A DNA stretch of 64,000 nucleotides from Myroides sp. N17-2 (GTDB lineage Bacteria > Bacteroidota > Bacteroidia > Flavobacteriales > Flavobacteriaceae): contig NZ_NSGJ01000006.1 in the NCBI RefSeq assembly GCF_002286775.1, positions 83,886 through 147,885 on the forward strand. The letters run 5' to 3'. Shown here in pieces: positions 34,527-43,889 of the stretch. The stretch's first letter is position 1. Each line of letters opens with the position of its first letter. The position numbers were made by a program, and so were the translations under genes. Under the pieces are notes generated by a model. The model was not told the origin of the DNA. It was given only the letters and a program-made list of their open reading frames with translations, and ran no database searches.

Positions 34527-35058
34527 GGATTCCAACAGAAGGCTTGTATTTACTAGGGTGAAAGGGTGTTTGTGGAAATAGGGTGTTTATGGGTAAATTG
34601 TTTAAATAATTAATTATGAGTATTTTATGTAAAAATGGACTTAAAAAAAATCTAGATAAAAATGAGTTAGCTATAGTTTATATGGTCTGTAGGAGGGGTT
34701 GAGAAAAAAACAGGGTGCTTTAGCAAACTGAAAAAGTAATTTTTTAGTTGTTTTTGTAGAGAGAAAGCAAAAAAAGATTATGAAATTTTAGAAGAATATT
34801 TTGTGTGATTCACGATCAGATCGGAATGTTTGAATAAGGTATGAGTCTTCAAAACAGTATTAAGTATAAAAATTGTTGGCTATTAGTATGTGGATATCAT
34901 CTTAATCACTCTTATTCTTTAGATACTTCTCTTCTATCTAGAAAACATGTCAAAAAATGTGATGAAAAATCAAATTAGGAACGCTATGTGTGATGTTTCT
35001 AATAGGATTCTAATTTTTTTCTAAAAGCTTTCTAATACCCTTTAGGGTGGTATATACC

Positions 35059-35066
35059 TACTTTTG
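35059..35066 (+). promoter_or_regulatory. Likely -7 element of the mgtC-mgtE operon
   Basis: TACTTTTG matches TANNTTTG. It would give a 5' leader of about 115 bases. A GCTC/GAGC hairpin (about 35162-35174) sits 15 bases before the start and could mask it. No known magnesium riboswitch was recognised. Confidence 0.4.
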
Positions 35067-35188
35067 CCGAGTCAAAAAAATAATAAGAGATGGAGACAGA
35101 GTCCAGTTTAGTAAAACGAGAATGTTAAACCTTCTTTCTGAAAGTACATAATAACAATGTAGCTCAGGAAGAGCAAAAAATAGTTATT

Positions 35189-35884
35189 ATGTTAATTTCA
35201 GTATTTATAGGAAGATTAGTGCTTGCCTTTATATTAGGTGCATTAATCGGGGCAGAAAGACAAGTAAGACAAAAAAGCGCAGGCTTAAGAACGAATACTT
35301 TAGTAAGTATCGGAGCAGCAGGATTTGTCTTAATGGCTTACACTATCGGCGATGAAGCTGTGGGTAGAGTAGCCTCTTATGTAGTGAGTGGAATCGGATT
35401 TTTAGGTGCAGGTGTAATTATGAAAGACGGATTTAGTATCCGTGGATTGAACACAGCAGCTACTATTTGGTGTTCTGCATCAGTAGGATCTATGTGTGCA
35501 GTAGGCCTATGGATGGAAGCTATTGCGATGACAGTACTAATTCTTCTAGCACATATATCACTTAGACCTATCGGATCGATTATTAATAAGCTTTCTTTTG
35601 AGAGCGAGACTGATTCTGCTGAGGCACATTATGAAATTATCGTAGGGTGTAAAGAGGAAGTGGAGAATCACATCAGAGTAATGGTGTTAGAGAATCTACG
35701 CAATCAAAAAGAATTGCAACTACGTTCTTTAAAAAGTACAGATAATGGTAATCCTGCCTTCTCTTATCTGAAATTCGAAATCCTGTGTATAGGAAAGAAA
35801 GACGATATCTTAGAAAAAATCACAAGTAAAGTTTCTTTAGAGTATGGTGTGTCAGAAGTGACATGGGAACTTACATCTTATTAA
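35189..35884 (+). CDS. mgtC: MgtC/SapB family protein
   Basis: 231 residues. The N-terminal half is the MgtC membrane domain with FILGALIGAERQVRQKSAGLRTNTLV (about 11-36), GAAGFVLM and GFLGAGVIMKDG...RGLNTAATIW, the family's signature blocks. Residues about 145-231 form a soluble C-terminal domain of the ACT-like type. MgtC proteins help survival at low Mg2+ and, in Salmonella, restrain the F-ATPase. A magnesium role here is supported by mgtE 21 bases downstream. The pair probably forms one operon from the promoter at 35059. Confidence 0.9.
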   Translation: MLISVFIGRLVLAFILGALIGAERQVRQKSAGLRTNTLVSIGAAGFVLMAYTIGDEAVGRVASYVVSGIGFLGAGVIMKDGFSIRGLNTAATIWCSASVGSMCAVGLWMEAIAMTVLILLAHISLRPIGSIINKLSFESETDSAEAHYEIIVGCKEEVENHIRVMVLENLRNQKELQLRSLKSTDNGNPAFSYLKFEILCIGKKDDILEKITSKVSLEYGVSEVTWELTSY

Positions 35885-35905
35885 TCATTTAAATGAACGT
35901 GGAGT

Positions 35906-37303
35906 ATGAAAATGCACAATAGAGATAAAAATAATCTACAGAAGATGGCTAATGATTTAAATAGTATGGAGAAGATATCGATGATGATGCCTGTGATAAA
36001 AAAGATGCCTATTATTGATATTAGTGAGATACTAAGTGTAGTGGATAATGACGATTTAGTTCTAGTATTTAATGAATTTACTTATGAAGAGCAGGGGGAG
36101 ATCTTTGCTGAGTTTCCATTAGTAAAGCAGTTGAGTTTCTTTCAGAGGGTGAGTAAGAAGTTATTCACGAGGATATTTGAAGAGATGCCGTCAGATGCGA
36201 GAGCGGATTTGTTTCAGCTTATGACGCAGCAGGAGCAAGTTGATTTATTGCCTTATCTAACTAAGCATGTTAAGGAAGATGTACTAGCATTAAGTTCTTA
36301 TCCTTCTGATACAGCAGGAGGGATTATGATTACGGACTTTGCTACCGTGTCTAAAGATATGACTTGCTTCGAGGCGATCCAGCAAGTGCGTAAAGATTCA
36401 CCTTCTAAGAAGACGATATACTATATCTATGTAGTGAATGAAGATAGAACATTGGTAGGTTTTATTACACTAAAAGATTTGATTATAGCAGAGCCTGATG
36501 TATTAGTAGAAGATGAGTTACATACAGAATTTGTGTTTGGATACCTTAGTGATACAAGTGAATCTGTCGCTAAGAAAATAGACAAATATCAATTAGTAGC
36601 CTTGCCTATTATTAATGATAAGAAGCAGCTCGTAGGGATAGTGACTCACGATGAGGCCCTTGATGTGATACAGGCTGAGCATACTGAAGATATGGAGCGC
36701 TTTATGGGAATACTGAGTAATAACGAGGAGTTAGATTATAACGACACGAGTATATTCGGTCACTTTAAAAAGAGAGTATTTTGGTTAGTGACTTTAGCCA
36801 TAGTAGGTATTATTTCAGGATTGATTATTCACAGTTATGAAGGAGCTTTAGCACAGATGATGATACTAGCCTTATATATGCCGATGGTAGCAGATACAGG
36901 AGGTAATGCAGGGAGTCAATCTGCGACTGTAGTGATTAGAGCATTAGCCTTAGGACAGATATCTATCAAGAGTTGGGCTAGAGTATTATGGAAAGAAACT
37001 CGCATAGCATTAATGCTTTCAATCTGTTTAGGAGTTTTGGCATTTGCTAAAGTAGTGTTCCTAAGTTGGGAGACAGAGATACCAGCGGCATATCCTTTAG
37101 TAGCGACAGGTGGTGTGATAGCAGTAGCCTTATCCCTACAAGTAATATCATCTACTATTATCGGAGCGATATTACCAATACTTGTACGCAAATTCGGAGG
37201 TGACCCTGCAGTAGCAGCTAGCCCCGCGATTACAACTATCGTTGATATTTCTGGCTTGCTAATCTATTTCACTTTAGCAGCTAAATTCTTTAACCTACAG
37301 TAG
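35906..37303 (+). CDS. mgtE: Magnesium transporter MgtE
   Basis: 465-residue Mg2+ channel. The cytosolic N domain (about 20-130, with SDARADLFQLM) is followed by two CBS domains (about 140-260, opening YPSDTAGGIMITDF). A connecting helix leads to five membrane helices from about 285. The pore signature PMVADTGGNAGSQSATVVIR (about 326-345) and the conserved Asp of DPAVAASPAITTIVDISGLLIY are intact, so gating by intracellular Mg2+ is expected. It is in an operon with mgtC. Pairing of MgtC with an MgtE, rather than the MgtB ATPase of Salmonella, is noteworthy. Confidence 0.95.
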   Translation: MKMHNRDKNNLQKMANDLNSMEKISMMMPVIKKMPIIDISEILSVVDNDDLVLVFNEFTYEEQGEIFAEFPLVKQLSFFQRVSKKLFTRIFEEMPSDARADLFQLMTQQEQVDLLPYLTKHVKEDVLALSSYPSDTAGGIMITDFATVSKDMTCFEAIQQVRKDSPSKKTIYYIYVVNEDRTLVGFITLKDLIIAEPDVLVEDELHTEFVFGYLSDTSESVAKKIDKYQLVALPIINDKKQLVGIVTHDEALDVIQAEHTEDMERFMGILSNNEELDYNDTSIFGHFKKRVFWLVTLAIVGIISGLIIHSYEGALAQMMILALYMPMVADTGGNAGSQSATVVIRALALGQISIKSWARVLWKETRIALMLSICLGVLAFAKVVFLSWETEIPAAYPLVATGGVIAVALSLQVISSTIIGAILPILVRKFGGDPAVAASPAITTIVDISGLLIYFTLAAKFFNLQ

Positions 37304-37312
37304 TGAGGATTA

Positions 37313-37340
37313 TTCTAGCATGGTTATTGTATTGCTAGAA
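37313..37340 (+). other. Stem-loop after mgtE
   Basis: TTCTAGCA and TGCTAGAA form an 8 bp stem around a 12-base loop, ten bases past the stop. There is no T-run, so termination efficiency is doubtful. Nothing else stands out in the 247 bases to the efflux operon. Confidence 0.45.
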
Positions 37341-37550
37341 GAGAGGTGTAAAGTAATTGCTTAATATAAATTATATAAATAAAGATGCGAAAACTTCGTT
37401 GGAGATGCGATTTATCAGCAGAGGGATAATGGTTGTTATATTAAATCATTATAAAAATGTATAAGATGCATAAAATTAGGTAACTTTAAAGAGATTTAAG
37501 TTAAACCTTATAGGTAAACAGTAAGAATTAGTAATAAAAATATATACATA

Positions 37551-38669
37551 ATGGCTAAAACATTAAAACTAGCAGGTATTTTAGGAGTTAGCATATTATT
37601 AAGCTATTGTTCTGAGAAGAAAGAACAGTCTATAGATAGTGCACAGTTCACAGTGGAGAATCACGTAGTCTCGTTAACTGAAAACTCTAATCTTAAAGAC
37701 AGAATAAAGACAAGTAAGGTATCTGAAGAAGACTTTACTTTTGATCTAGTTACTGCAGGGGTAGTGAAGGCTATTCCCAACCATTATGCAGAAATTGCAT
37801 CTCCTTTCTCAGGAAGAATAGTAAAATCATTTATCAAGTTAGGGCAAAAAGTAAGTGAGAATACCCCATTATTTGAGGTGTCGTCACCAGATTACTTTGA
37901 AGCTCAAAAGGGATATTTTGATTCGAAACAAGAGTTTAAACAAGCAGCTCTTAACTTAAAACGTCAAGAAGATTTATTAGCAAATGGCGTAGGTGTTAGA
38001 CAAGAGTTTGAAGAGTCTCAAACAGAGTATTCTATCGCTAAGGCAGCTTATGACAATGCGATCGCAGCGTTAAAAATATATAGTGTAGATGCTAGATCAT
38101 TAGTATTAGGTCAAGCACTAACTGTGCGTTCTCCTATAGCAGGTGAGGTATTAGAAAATAACTTGGTTATCGGACAGTTTATCAGTGATGAGGCTGAACC
38201 AGTAATTAAGATTGCTTCTTTAGGTAAGATTTGGATAGTAGGAAAAGTGAAAGAAAAAGATATCCAACACTTAGAGAAATTAAATAAAGTACAAGTAGAG
38301 TTAGCTGCGTATCCAGATGCACCACTTACAGGGACTATCTATCATATCAATGAAATAGTAGATGAGGAGACTCGTAGTATAGATGTCTTAATAGAGGTAG
38401 ATAATGAGAAGAGAGTACTTAAACCAGGGATGTATGTGAACGTTCGTTTTATAGATCAACCACAGCAGGTAATCTTAATACCATCACGCGCAGTACTTCA
38501 AGGTGAGGATAACTCATTCGTATTCGTTAAAGCGGGTGAGAATAAGTACAAAAAGAAAAGTGTAGTTATCGGTGGAGTCTCTGGAGAGAAGACTGTAATC
38601 CTATCAGGATTAGATAGAACTGATGAAGTAGTGAGTGAGGGAGGTATTTACTTACCACAAGCTCTTTAA
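37551..38669 (+). CDS. RND efflux periplasmic adaptor (CzcB/CusB-type) lipoprotein
   Basis: 372 residues with a lipoprotein signal ending at C20 (LLSYC-SEKK). The membrane-fusion-protein order is present: a beta-barrel/lipoyl half (GRIVKSFIKLGQKVSENTPLFEVSSPDYFEAQ), a helical hairpin (about 110-170), the second lipoyl half (LTVRSPIAGEVLENNLVIGQFI) and a membrane-proximal domain (VVIGGVSGEKTVILSGL). It bridges the RND pump and the outer-membrane channel. It is the first gene of a four-gene operon, 17 bases before the pump. It lacks the His- or Met-rich metal-binding extension some CzcB/CusB proteins have. Confidence 0.9.
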   Translation: MAKTLKLAGILGVSILLSYCSEKKEQSIDSAQFTVENHVVSLTENSNLKDRIKTSKVSEEDFTFDLVTAGVVKAIPNHYAEIASPFSGRIVKSFIKLGQKVSENTPLFEVSSPDYFEAQKGYFDSKQEFKQAALNLKRQEDLLANGVGVRQEFEESQTEYSIAKAAYDNAIAALKIYSVDARSLVLGQALTVRSPIAGEVLENNLVIGQFISDEAEPVIKIASLGKIWIVGKVKEKDIQHLEKLNKVQVELAAYPDAPLTGTIYHINEIVDEETRSIDVLIEVDNEKRVLKPGMYVNVRFIDQPQQVILIPSRAVLQGEDNSFVFVKAGENKYKKKSVVIGGVSGEKTVILSGLDRTDEVVSEGGIYLPQAL

Positions 38670-38686
38670 TCATTAACAACAATATA

Positions 38687-41600
38687 ATGAAGAAAGGTAT
38701 AATAGATACAGCTATCCATAAAAGATGGCTTGTAGCATCGTTGTTCGCTTTGCTATGTATATTTGGTTATTATTCTTGGAAACAATTATCTATAGAAGCT
38801 TATCCAGATATAGCAGACGTTACTTCACAGGTAGTAACACAAGTGCCAGGATTGGCAGCAGAAGAAATAGAATTACAGATTACCATACCTATAGAGCGTG
38901 CCTTAAATGGAATGCCGGGTATGCACGTAATGCGTAGCAACAGTACATTCGGACTGTCTATGATCACTATCGTGTTCGCTGATGGAGTAGATGACTACTT
39001 CGCTCGTCAACGAATCCAAGAGCGATTAAACGATGTTGAGTTACCGTACGATGCAGCACCAGAGTTAGATCCGCTGACTTCGCCTATCGGAGAGGTGTAC
39101 AGATATATCATAGAGGGGGACGGATACAGTCTACGTGAACTAACAGACTTACAGAACTTCGTGATAATTCCTAAGCTTAATCAAGTGCCAGGGGTAGCTG
39201 AGGTGACTAACTTCGGTGGGATTACTACTCAGTTTCAAATCGAGTTAGATCCACATAAATTAGAACAATATGGACTGTCACTTAGTGATGTGACAGAGAC
39301 TATAGAAGAGAATAACGTTAATGCTGGAGGGAGCGTTCTTACTAGAGGAGACTTAGGTTATGTAGTGAGAGGTATCGGGTTGATTAAAGACCTTGAAGAT
39401 CTAGGTAAGATCGTTGTGAAAGCAGAGGATGGGATACCAGTATTTTTAAATGATTTAGGTCGATTAAAGTATGGTAACGTAGAGCGCAAAGGTGTTCTAG
39501 GGTTTACAGATAGAGAAAGAGATTATTCTGATAGTATAGAAGGAATTGTTTTGTTATTAAAACACGAGAATCCATCTGTAGTATTAGAGAAGATTCACAA
39601 GTATGTAGACGAATTAAACAATGGTATATTGCCAGAAGGAGTTAGGATACATACATTCTTAGACCGAACAGATTTAGTAGACACGACTTTACATACTGTA
39701 TCGTGGACGTTAATAGAAGGGATTAGTTTAGTAATCATTGTATTAATTGTATTCTTAGGTAACTGGAGAGGTGCGTTGTTAGTTGCTATTACTATTCCTA
39801 TCTCGTTATTGTTTGCATTTATTATGATGCATTTTACAGATATACCAGCTAACTTACTTTCATTAGGAGCAATAGATTTCGGTATTATCGTGGATGGAGC
39901 CATTGTGATGATGGAGTCCATACTAAAGAAGAGGGAGGATAATCCAGAGGAAGAATTAAAAGAAAAGTCTATCGCACAAAGAACGAAAGAGGTAGCAAAA
40001 CCTATCTTCTTTGCGACCTTGATTATCATTACAGCTTACTTACCCTTATTTGCATTTGAACGTGTAGAGAAGAAGTTGTTTACACCGATGGCATTTACAG
40101 TAGGATATGCTTTGATAGGTGCATTATTAGTAGCCTTGATATTGATACCAGGTCTTGCGTATGCAGTGTATAGAAAACCTAGAAAGATATATCACAACAA
40201 GTGGTTAGAGAAACTAACGAGTCTGTATCACAACAGAATTATCAAAATAGTTAATAAACCAAAGCAAGTATTCATTCCACTTTTAGTGGTCTTAGCGATA
40301 ACAGTAGGATTGTCAATGAAGGTAGGTAAAGACTTCTTACCCCCATTAGATGAAGGTTCTATCTGGCTTCAAGTGACGCTTCCTCCTGGTATATCACTAG
40401 AGAAATCAAAAGAGATGAGTGATACGCTACGTGCTAGAACAATGAAGTATGATGAGGTAACTTATATTATGGTTCAGTCAGGTCGTAATGACGATGGTAC
40501 TGACCCATTCACTCCATCACATTTCGAATGTTCGGTAGGTATTAAGCCATATAAAGAATGGCCTAGAGGTAAGACTAAAGATGACTTAATCGAAGAGTTG
40601 GCTGCAGAATATGAATCTATACCAGGGTTTACAGTAGGATTTGCACAGCCGATGATTGATGGGGTTATGGATAAGATATCTGGTGCACATAGTGAGCTAG
40701 TAGTTAAAGTGTATGGTGAAGATTTTCACGAGACTAGACGTATAGCTAATGAAGTATTAGGTACACTGCGTACAGTAGATGGAGCAGTGGATTTAGCGAT
40801 AGATCAAGAGCCACCATTACCACAGTTACAGATACACGCGAATAGAGATAAGATAGCCCAATATGGACTAAACGTATCTGACGTAGCAGAGCTTATCGAA
40901 GTAGCAATCGGAGGTAAGGCTATCTCACAGATATTCATAGGTAATAAAGTATATGATATCAGTGCTAGATATACAGAAGAGAGTAGAAATACCCCTGAGA
41001 AGATAGCTAACTTAATGTTGACTTCTAGTACAGGTGCTAAGATTCCATTATCTCAGGTAGCTGATGTGAAGACCAGTACAGGTGAGAGTACTATCACTCG
41101 TGAGATGAACAGACGTCACCTAACTGTGAAATTAAATGTGCGTAATAGAGACTTAGCGTCATTATTAAAAGAAGCACAACAAAAGATAGAGAGTAATATC
41201 ACTTACGATCACGAGAAGTTTCACATCGAATGGGGTGGGCAGTTTGAGAATCAGAATAGAGCGTATAGTCGTCTAGCAGTTATTGTACCATTGACATTGT
41301 GTTTAATGTTTGTGTTATTATATGGTGCATTCGGACAGTTTAGACAAGCTGGATTATTGATGATCGTTGTTCCCTTAGCGTTATTCGGAGGTATGTTAGC
41401 CTTGAATATTAGAGGAATGTCATTAAACGTTTCTTCTGCAGTAGGGTTTATAGCCTTATTTGGAGTTGCGATACAGAATGGGGTGATTATGATATCCCAT
41501 ATCAATGATCTCCGCCGAAAGGGCACAGCGCTTAAAGATGCCGTGCTTACAGGAGCAGAACAGCGATTTAGACCCGTATTAATGACTGCAACAGTGGCTG

Positions 41601-41800
41601 TGTTAGGTTTATTCCCTGCGTCATTAGCGACTGGAATAGGTTCTGATGTTCAGAGACCATTAGCAACAGTTATTGTATATGGACTGTTATTTGCGACTGT
41701 ACTAACACTATTTGTATTGCCTGCTTTATATTATATGGTAGAACGCAAGTGGGGTAGTGACAACGATTTTGTAAAGAGTGAAACGGACGAAGAAAATTAG
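38687..41800 (+). CDS. czcA: CusA/CzcA-family heavy-metal RND efflux pump
   Basis: 1037 residues, the normal size for the HME-RND class, with twelve membrane helices and two large periplasmic loops. The proton-relay motif in TM4 reads DFGIIVDGAIVMMES: D397, D403 and E410, equivalent to CzcA D402, D408 and E415. That Asp-Asp-Glu pattern is typical of pumps for divalent Zn, Co, Cd or Ni. The monovalent Cu/Ag pumps lack it. The usual Asn after the Glu is Ser here. The export substrate is therefore inferred as divalent metal ions. It lies between the adaptor and the outer-membrane factor genes. Confidence 0.93.
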   Translation: MKKGIIDTAIHKRWLVASLFALLCIFGYYSWKQLSIEAYPDIADVTSQVVTQVPGLAAEEIELQITIPIERALNGMPGMHVMRSNSTFGLSMITIVFADGVDDYFARQRIQERLNDVELPYDAAPELDPLTSPIGEVYRYIIEGDGYSLRELTDLQNFVIIPKLNQVPGVAEVTNFGGITTQFQIELDPHKLEQYGLSLSDVTETIEENNVNAGGSVLTRGDLGYVVRGIGLIKDLEDLGKIVVKAEDGIPVFLNDLGRLKYGNVERKGVLGFTDRERDYSDSIEGIVLLLKHENPSVVLEKIHKYVDELNNGILPEGVRIHTFLDRTDLVDTTLHTVSWTLIEGISLVIIVLIVFLGNWRGALLVAITIPISLLFAFIMMHFTDIPANLLSLGAIDFGIIVDGAIVMMESILKKREDNPEEELKEKSIAQRTKEVAKPIFFATLIIITAYLPLFAFERVEKKLFTPMAFTVGYALIGALLVALILIPGLAYAVYRKPRKIYHNKWLEKLTSLYHNRIIKIVNKPKQVFIPLLVVLAITVGLSMKVGKDFLPPLDEGSIWLQVTLPPGISLEKSKEMSDTLRARTMKYDEVTYIMVQSGRNDDGTDPFTPSHFECSVGIKPYKEWPRGKTKDDLIEELAAEYESIPGFTVGFAQPMIDGVMDKISGAHSELVVKVYGEDFHETRRIANEVLGTLRTVDGAVDLAIDQEPPLPQLQIHANRDKIAQYGLNVSDVAELIEVAIGGKAISQIFIGNKVYDISARYTEESRNTPEKIANLMLTSSTGAKIPLSQVADVKTSTGESTITREMNRRHLTVKLNVRNRDLASLLKEAQQKIESNITYDHEKFHIEWGGQFENQNRAYSRLAVIVPLTLCLMFVLLYGAFGQFRQAGLLMIVVPLALFGGMLALNIRGMSLNVSSAVGFIALFGVAIQNGVIMISHINDLRRKGTALKDAVLTGAEQRFRPVLMTATVAVLGLFPASLATGIGSDVQRPLATVIVYGLLFATVLTLFVLPALYYMVERKWGSDNDFVKSETDEEN

Positions 41801-41808
41801 TATTAGGT

Positions 41809-43104
41809 ATGAATGTTATTAAAAAATATATACTAGTAGGATTATTAACTGTATTCTGTAATGGGGTGGTGTTCGCACAGCTCCATACAGAAGAAGTTGA
41901 TGGTAAAACGGTGTTGACATATAAAGAATTTCTTCATAAGATGTCAATGAATAACTTAGGTTATGCTGCCGCAAAATACAATATAGATATAGCTGAGGCT
42001 GAGGTACAGGCTGCTAAAGTATTCCCTGATCCAGAGCTTAGTTTTGGTTGGTTTGATAATCAACAGAAGCGTATGCAGATGGGGTATGGTTTTGAGGCGG
42101 AGTTATCGTGGGATCTAGAATTAGGAGGAAAGCGTAAAGCTAGAAAGAACTTAGCAGCAGATCAAAAAGTGCTAGCTGAGTTAGAGCTTCAAGAGTTCTT
42201 CCAAACGCTACGTGCAGAGTCGACTATTTTGTTTTTAGAGTCAATGCAAAATAAGATGTTATATGAGATACACAAAGATTCTTATGAATCTATGAGACAA
42301 GTAGCGAAGTCTGATAGCATTCGATACAATCTAGGTCAGATTAGCAAAGTAGATGCTATACAGAGTAACTTAGAAGCGAAGTCTATGTATAATGAGCTTC
42401 AGGATGCGGATGATGAATGGGAAAACAGCTTGATAGAGATTAGAAATGTTATCAGTACACAACGCAATGATACTATCTATTTGCCAAAAGGAGAGTTTAA
42501 TAAGTTTGATAGATTGTTTAATCTAGAAGAGTTAATCACTACAGCACAAAATAATAGAGCTGACTTCTTAGTGGCTAGGCAGAATAAAGTAGTGGCTAGT
42601 AAGCAAGTGACTTTAGCTAAGGCAGAGCGCGTTATCGACTTAGGACTTAATTTCGGAGTAGAGAACAATTCATTCGTAAAGAATGCCATCGCTCCAACAC
42701 CTGGGAATACTGTGGTGAAAGCAGGATTCTCTGTGCCTCTTAAGTTTTCTAATAGAAAAGAAGCAGGACTTAAAACTGCTCTTTATGAAGAGCGCCAAGC
42801 TCACTTAGAGTATGACTTAATAGAGTTAGAGTTAGAGAAAGAGATTACCCAAGCATATAGAAACTATCTAACGAAACAGAAGCAAATTAATCGATTTGAG
42901 AAAGGGATGTTAGACGAAGCAAAACAAGTGTTTGAGGGAATTAAGTATAGTTACCAAAGAGGAGCTAGTAGTTTATTAGAAGTATTAGATGCTCAACGTA
43001 CTTATAACGAAACACAACAGGCATATGCAGAGACTTTATTTGGTTATGCATCATCGTTAGTAGAGTTAGAGAATGCAGTGGGTATTTGGGATATTGATTT
43101 TTAA
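41809..43104 (+). CDS. TolC-type outer membrane efflux protein (CzcC-like)
   Basis: 431 residues with a signal peptide ending VVFAQ (about 1-23), then the two OEP repeats of long paired helices and short barrel strands. AAKYNIDIAEAEVQAAKVFPDPELSFGW in the first repeat and LDAQRTYNETQQAYAETLFGYASSLVELENAVG in the second are classic TolC-family segments. It completes the tripartite pump with the two preceding genes, from which it is only 8 bases away. Confidence 0.92.
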   Translation: MNVIKKYILVGLLTVFCNGVVFAQLHTEEVDGKTVLTYKEFLHKMSMNNLGYAAAKYNIDIAEAEVQAAKVFPDPELSFGWFDNQQKRMQMGYGFEAELSWDLELGGKRKARKNLAADQKVLAELELQEFFQTLRAESTILFLESMQNKMLYEIHKDSYESMRQVAKSDSIRYNLGQISKVDAIQSNLEAKSMYNELQDADDEWENSLIEIRNVISTQRNDTIYLPKGEFNKFDRLFNLEELITTAQNNRADFLVARQNKVVASKQVTLAKAERVIDLGLNFGVENNSFVKNAIAPTPGNTVVKAGFSVPLKFSNRKEAGLKTALYEERQAHLEYDLIELELEKEITQAYRNYLTKQKQINRFEKGMLDEAKQVFEGIKYSYQRGASSLLEVLDAQRTYNETQQAYAETLFGYASSLVELENAVGIWDIDF

Positions 43105-43115
43105 GAAATAGAAGT

Positions 43116-43826
43116 ATGAGAAACTTAATATTAAGTGTTTGTTCTGTGATAGCAGTATGTGGTACTGCATTAGCACAAGATATCAATCACGATTTAAAAG
43201 GAAATACTACTTTTAGTGTAAAAGGAGGTTGGATACAGTCTACGCTTAAAGGTGATGACCTAGAGTATCTAGCGATAGATGGGAAAGTAAGTAAACGCAA
43301 TAACTTCTTCGTAGGGGTGAGCGTAGATAATAGTTTAAGTAAACACTTCGGTTTAAAACACGAGTTGTTTTACCAGCAGTATGGAGGTCGTTTTGATAGA
43401 GAGTTAGAAGACGGTGTTACACTAGATGCTAAACTACAGATGAATAGTATTCGTCTTAATCCTATCAGTGCAGTGTTTAAGACTGGCGGACTACAAGTAT
43501 ATGTAGGTCCGTATGTGAATATGTTAGTGTATTCTTCACTTACAGCTGTAGATGAAGAGGGCAATAAGTATAAGGATCACGGTATCTTCGGTAGCATTGA
43601 TGATGACCAAGAAGATGGACAGTACTTACAAAAGATGGACTATGGGATAGTAGCTGGTGCAGAGTATCAGTTTGACTGTGGGTTCTTAGTAGGAGCAAGT
43701 TATAGCAGAGGGTTTGCTAGTATTTTTGACAACTCTAATACATTTGGGTTAGAAGAGAATGCAGGCGGGAATGACTTAAAAATATATAACCAAAGCTTTA
43801 ATGTCTTCGTGGGATATAGATTCTAA
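43116..43826 (+). CDS. Outer membrane beta-barrel protein ending the efflux operon
   Basis: 236 residues with a signal peptide ending ALAQ and amphipathic strands such as NTTFSVKGGWIQSTL, KHFGLKHELFYQQYGG, QVYVGPYVNMLVYSS and YGIVAGAEYQFDCGFLVGASYSRGF. The terminal NVFVGYRF has the C-terminal Phe of outer-membrane barrels. It resembles the PorT/opacity-type small barrels. It starts 11 bases after the TolC gene and shares its terminator, so it is co-expressed with metal efflux. A role there is not known. Confidence 0.82.
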   Translation: MRNLILSVCSVIAVCGTALAQDINHDLKGNTTFSVKGGWIQSTLKGDDLEYLAIDGKVSKRNNFFVGVSVDNSLSKHFGLKHELFYQQYGGRFDRELEDGVTLDAKLQMNSIRLNPISAVFKTGGLQVYVGPYVNMLVYSSLTAVDEEGNKYKDHGIFGSIDDDQEDGQYLQKMDYGIVAGAEYQFDCGFLVGASYSRGFASIFDNSNTFGLEENAGGNDLKIYNQSFNVFVGYRF

Positions 43827-43854
43827 GTGAATAGATTATTTTATAAGTGTAAGA

Positions 43855-43888
43855 GAAAAGAGGCTGTCTGATAAGACAGCCTCTTTTC
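43855..43888. terminator. Two-way terminator between efflux operon and HAD gene
   Basis: GAAAAGAGGCTGTCT and AGACAGCCTCTTTTC form a perfect 15 bp stem around GATA. Confidence 0.88.
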
Positions 43889-43889
43889 G

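Larger units (their letters stand above)
34254..35188. other. 935-base gene-free divergent gap with hairpin and direct repeats
   Basis: No convincing reading frame on either strand. It holds the hairpin at 34465-34498, 11 bp direct repeats at 34494-34526, a G-rich stretch with several GGGTG words (about 34555-34595), and a -7 promoter box at 35059. It is much longer than needed for two promoters. An uncharacterised small RNA or regulatory region is possible. Confidence 0.5.

Noticed and set aside
35067..35188. M-box magnesium riboswitch before mgtC
   Set aside because: The leader is too short and lacks the M-box core pattern. Only small unrelated stems are present.
39595..40029. 144-codon minus-strand frame inside the metal pump gene
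   Set aside because: It lies wholly inside czcA, has no promoter or family match and arises from the low stop frequency opposite membrane-helix codons.
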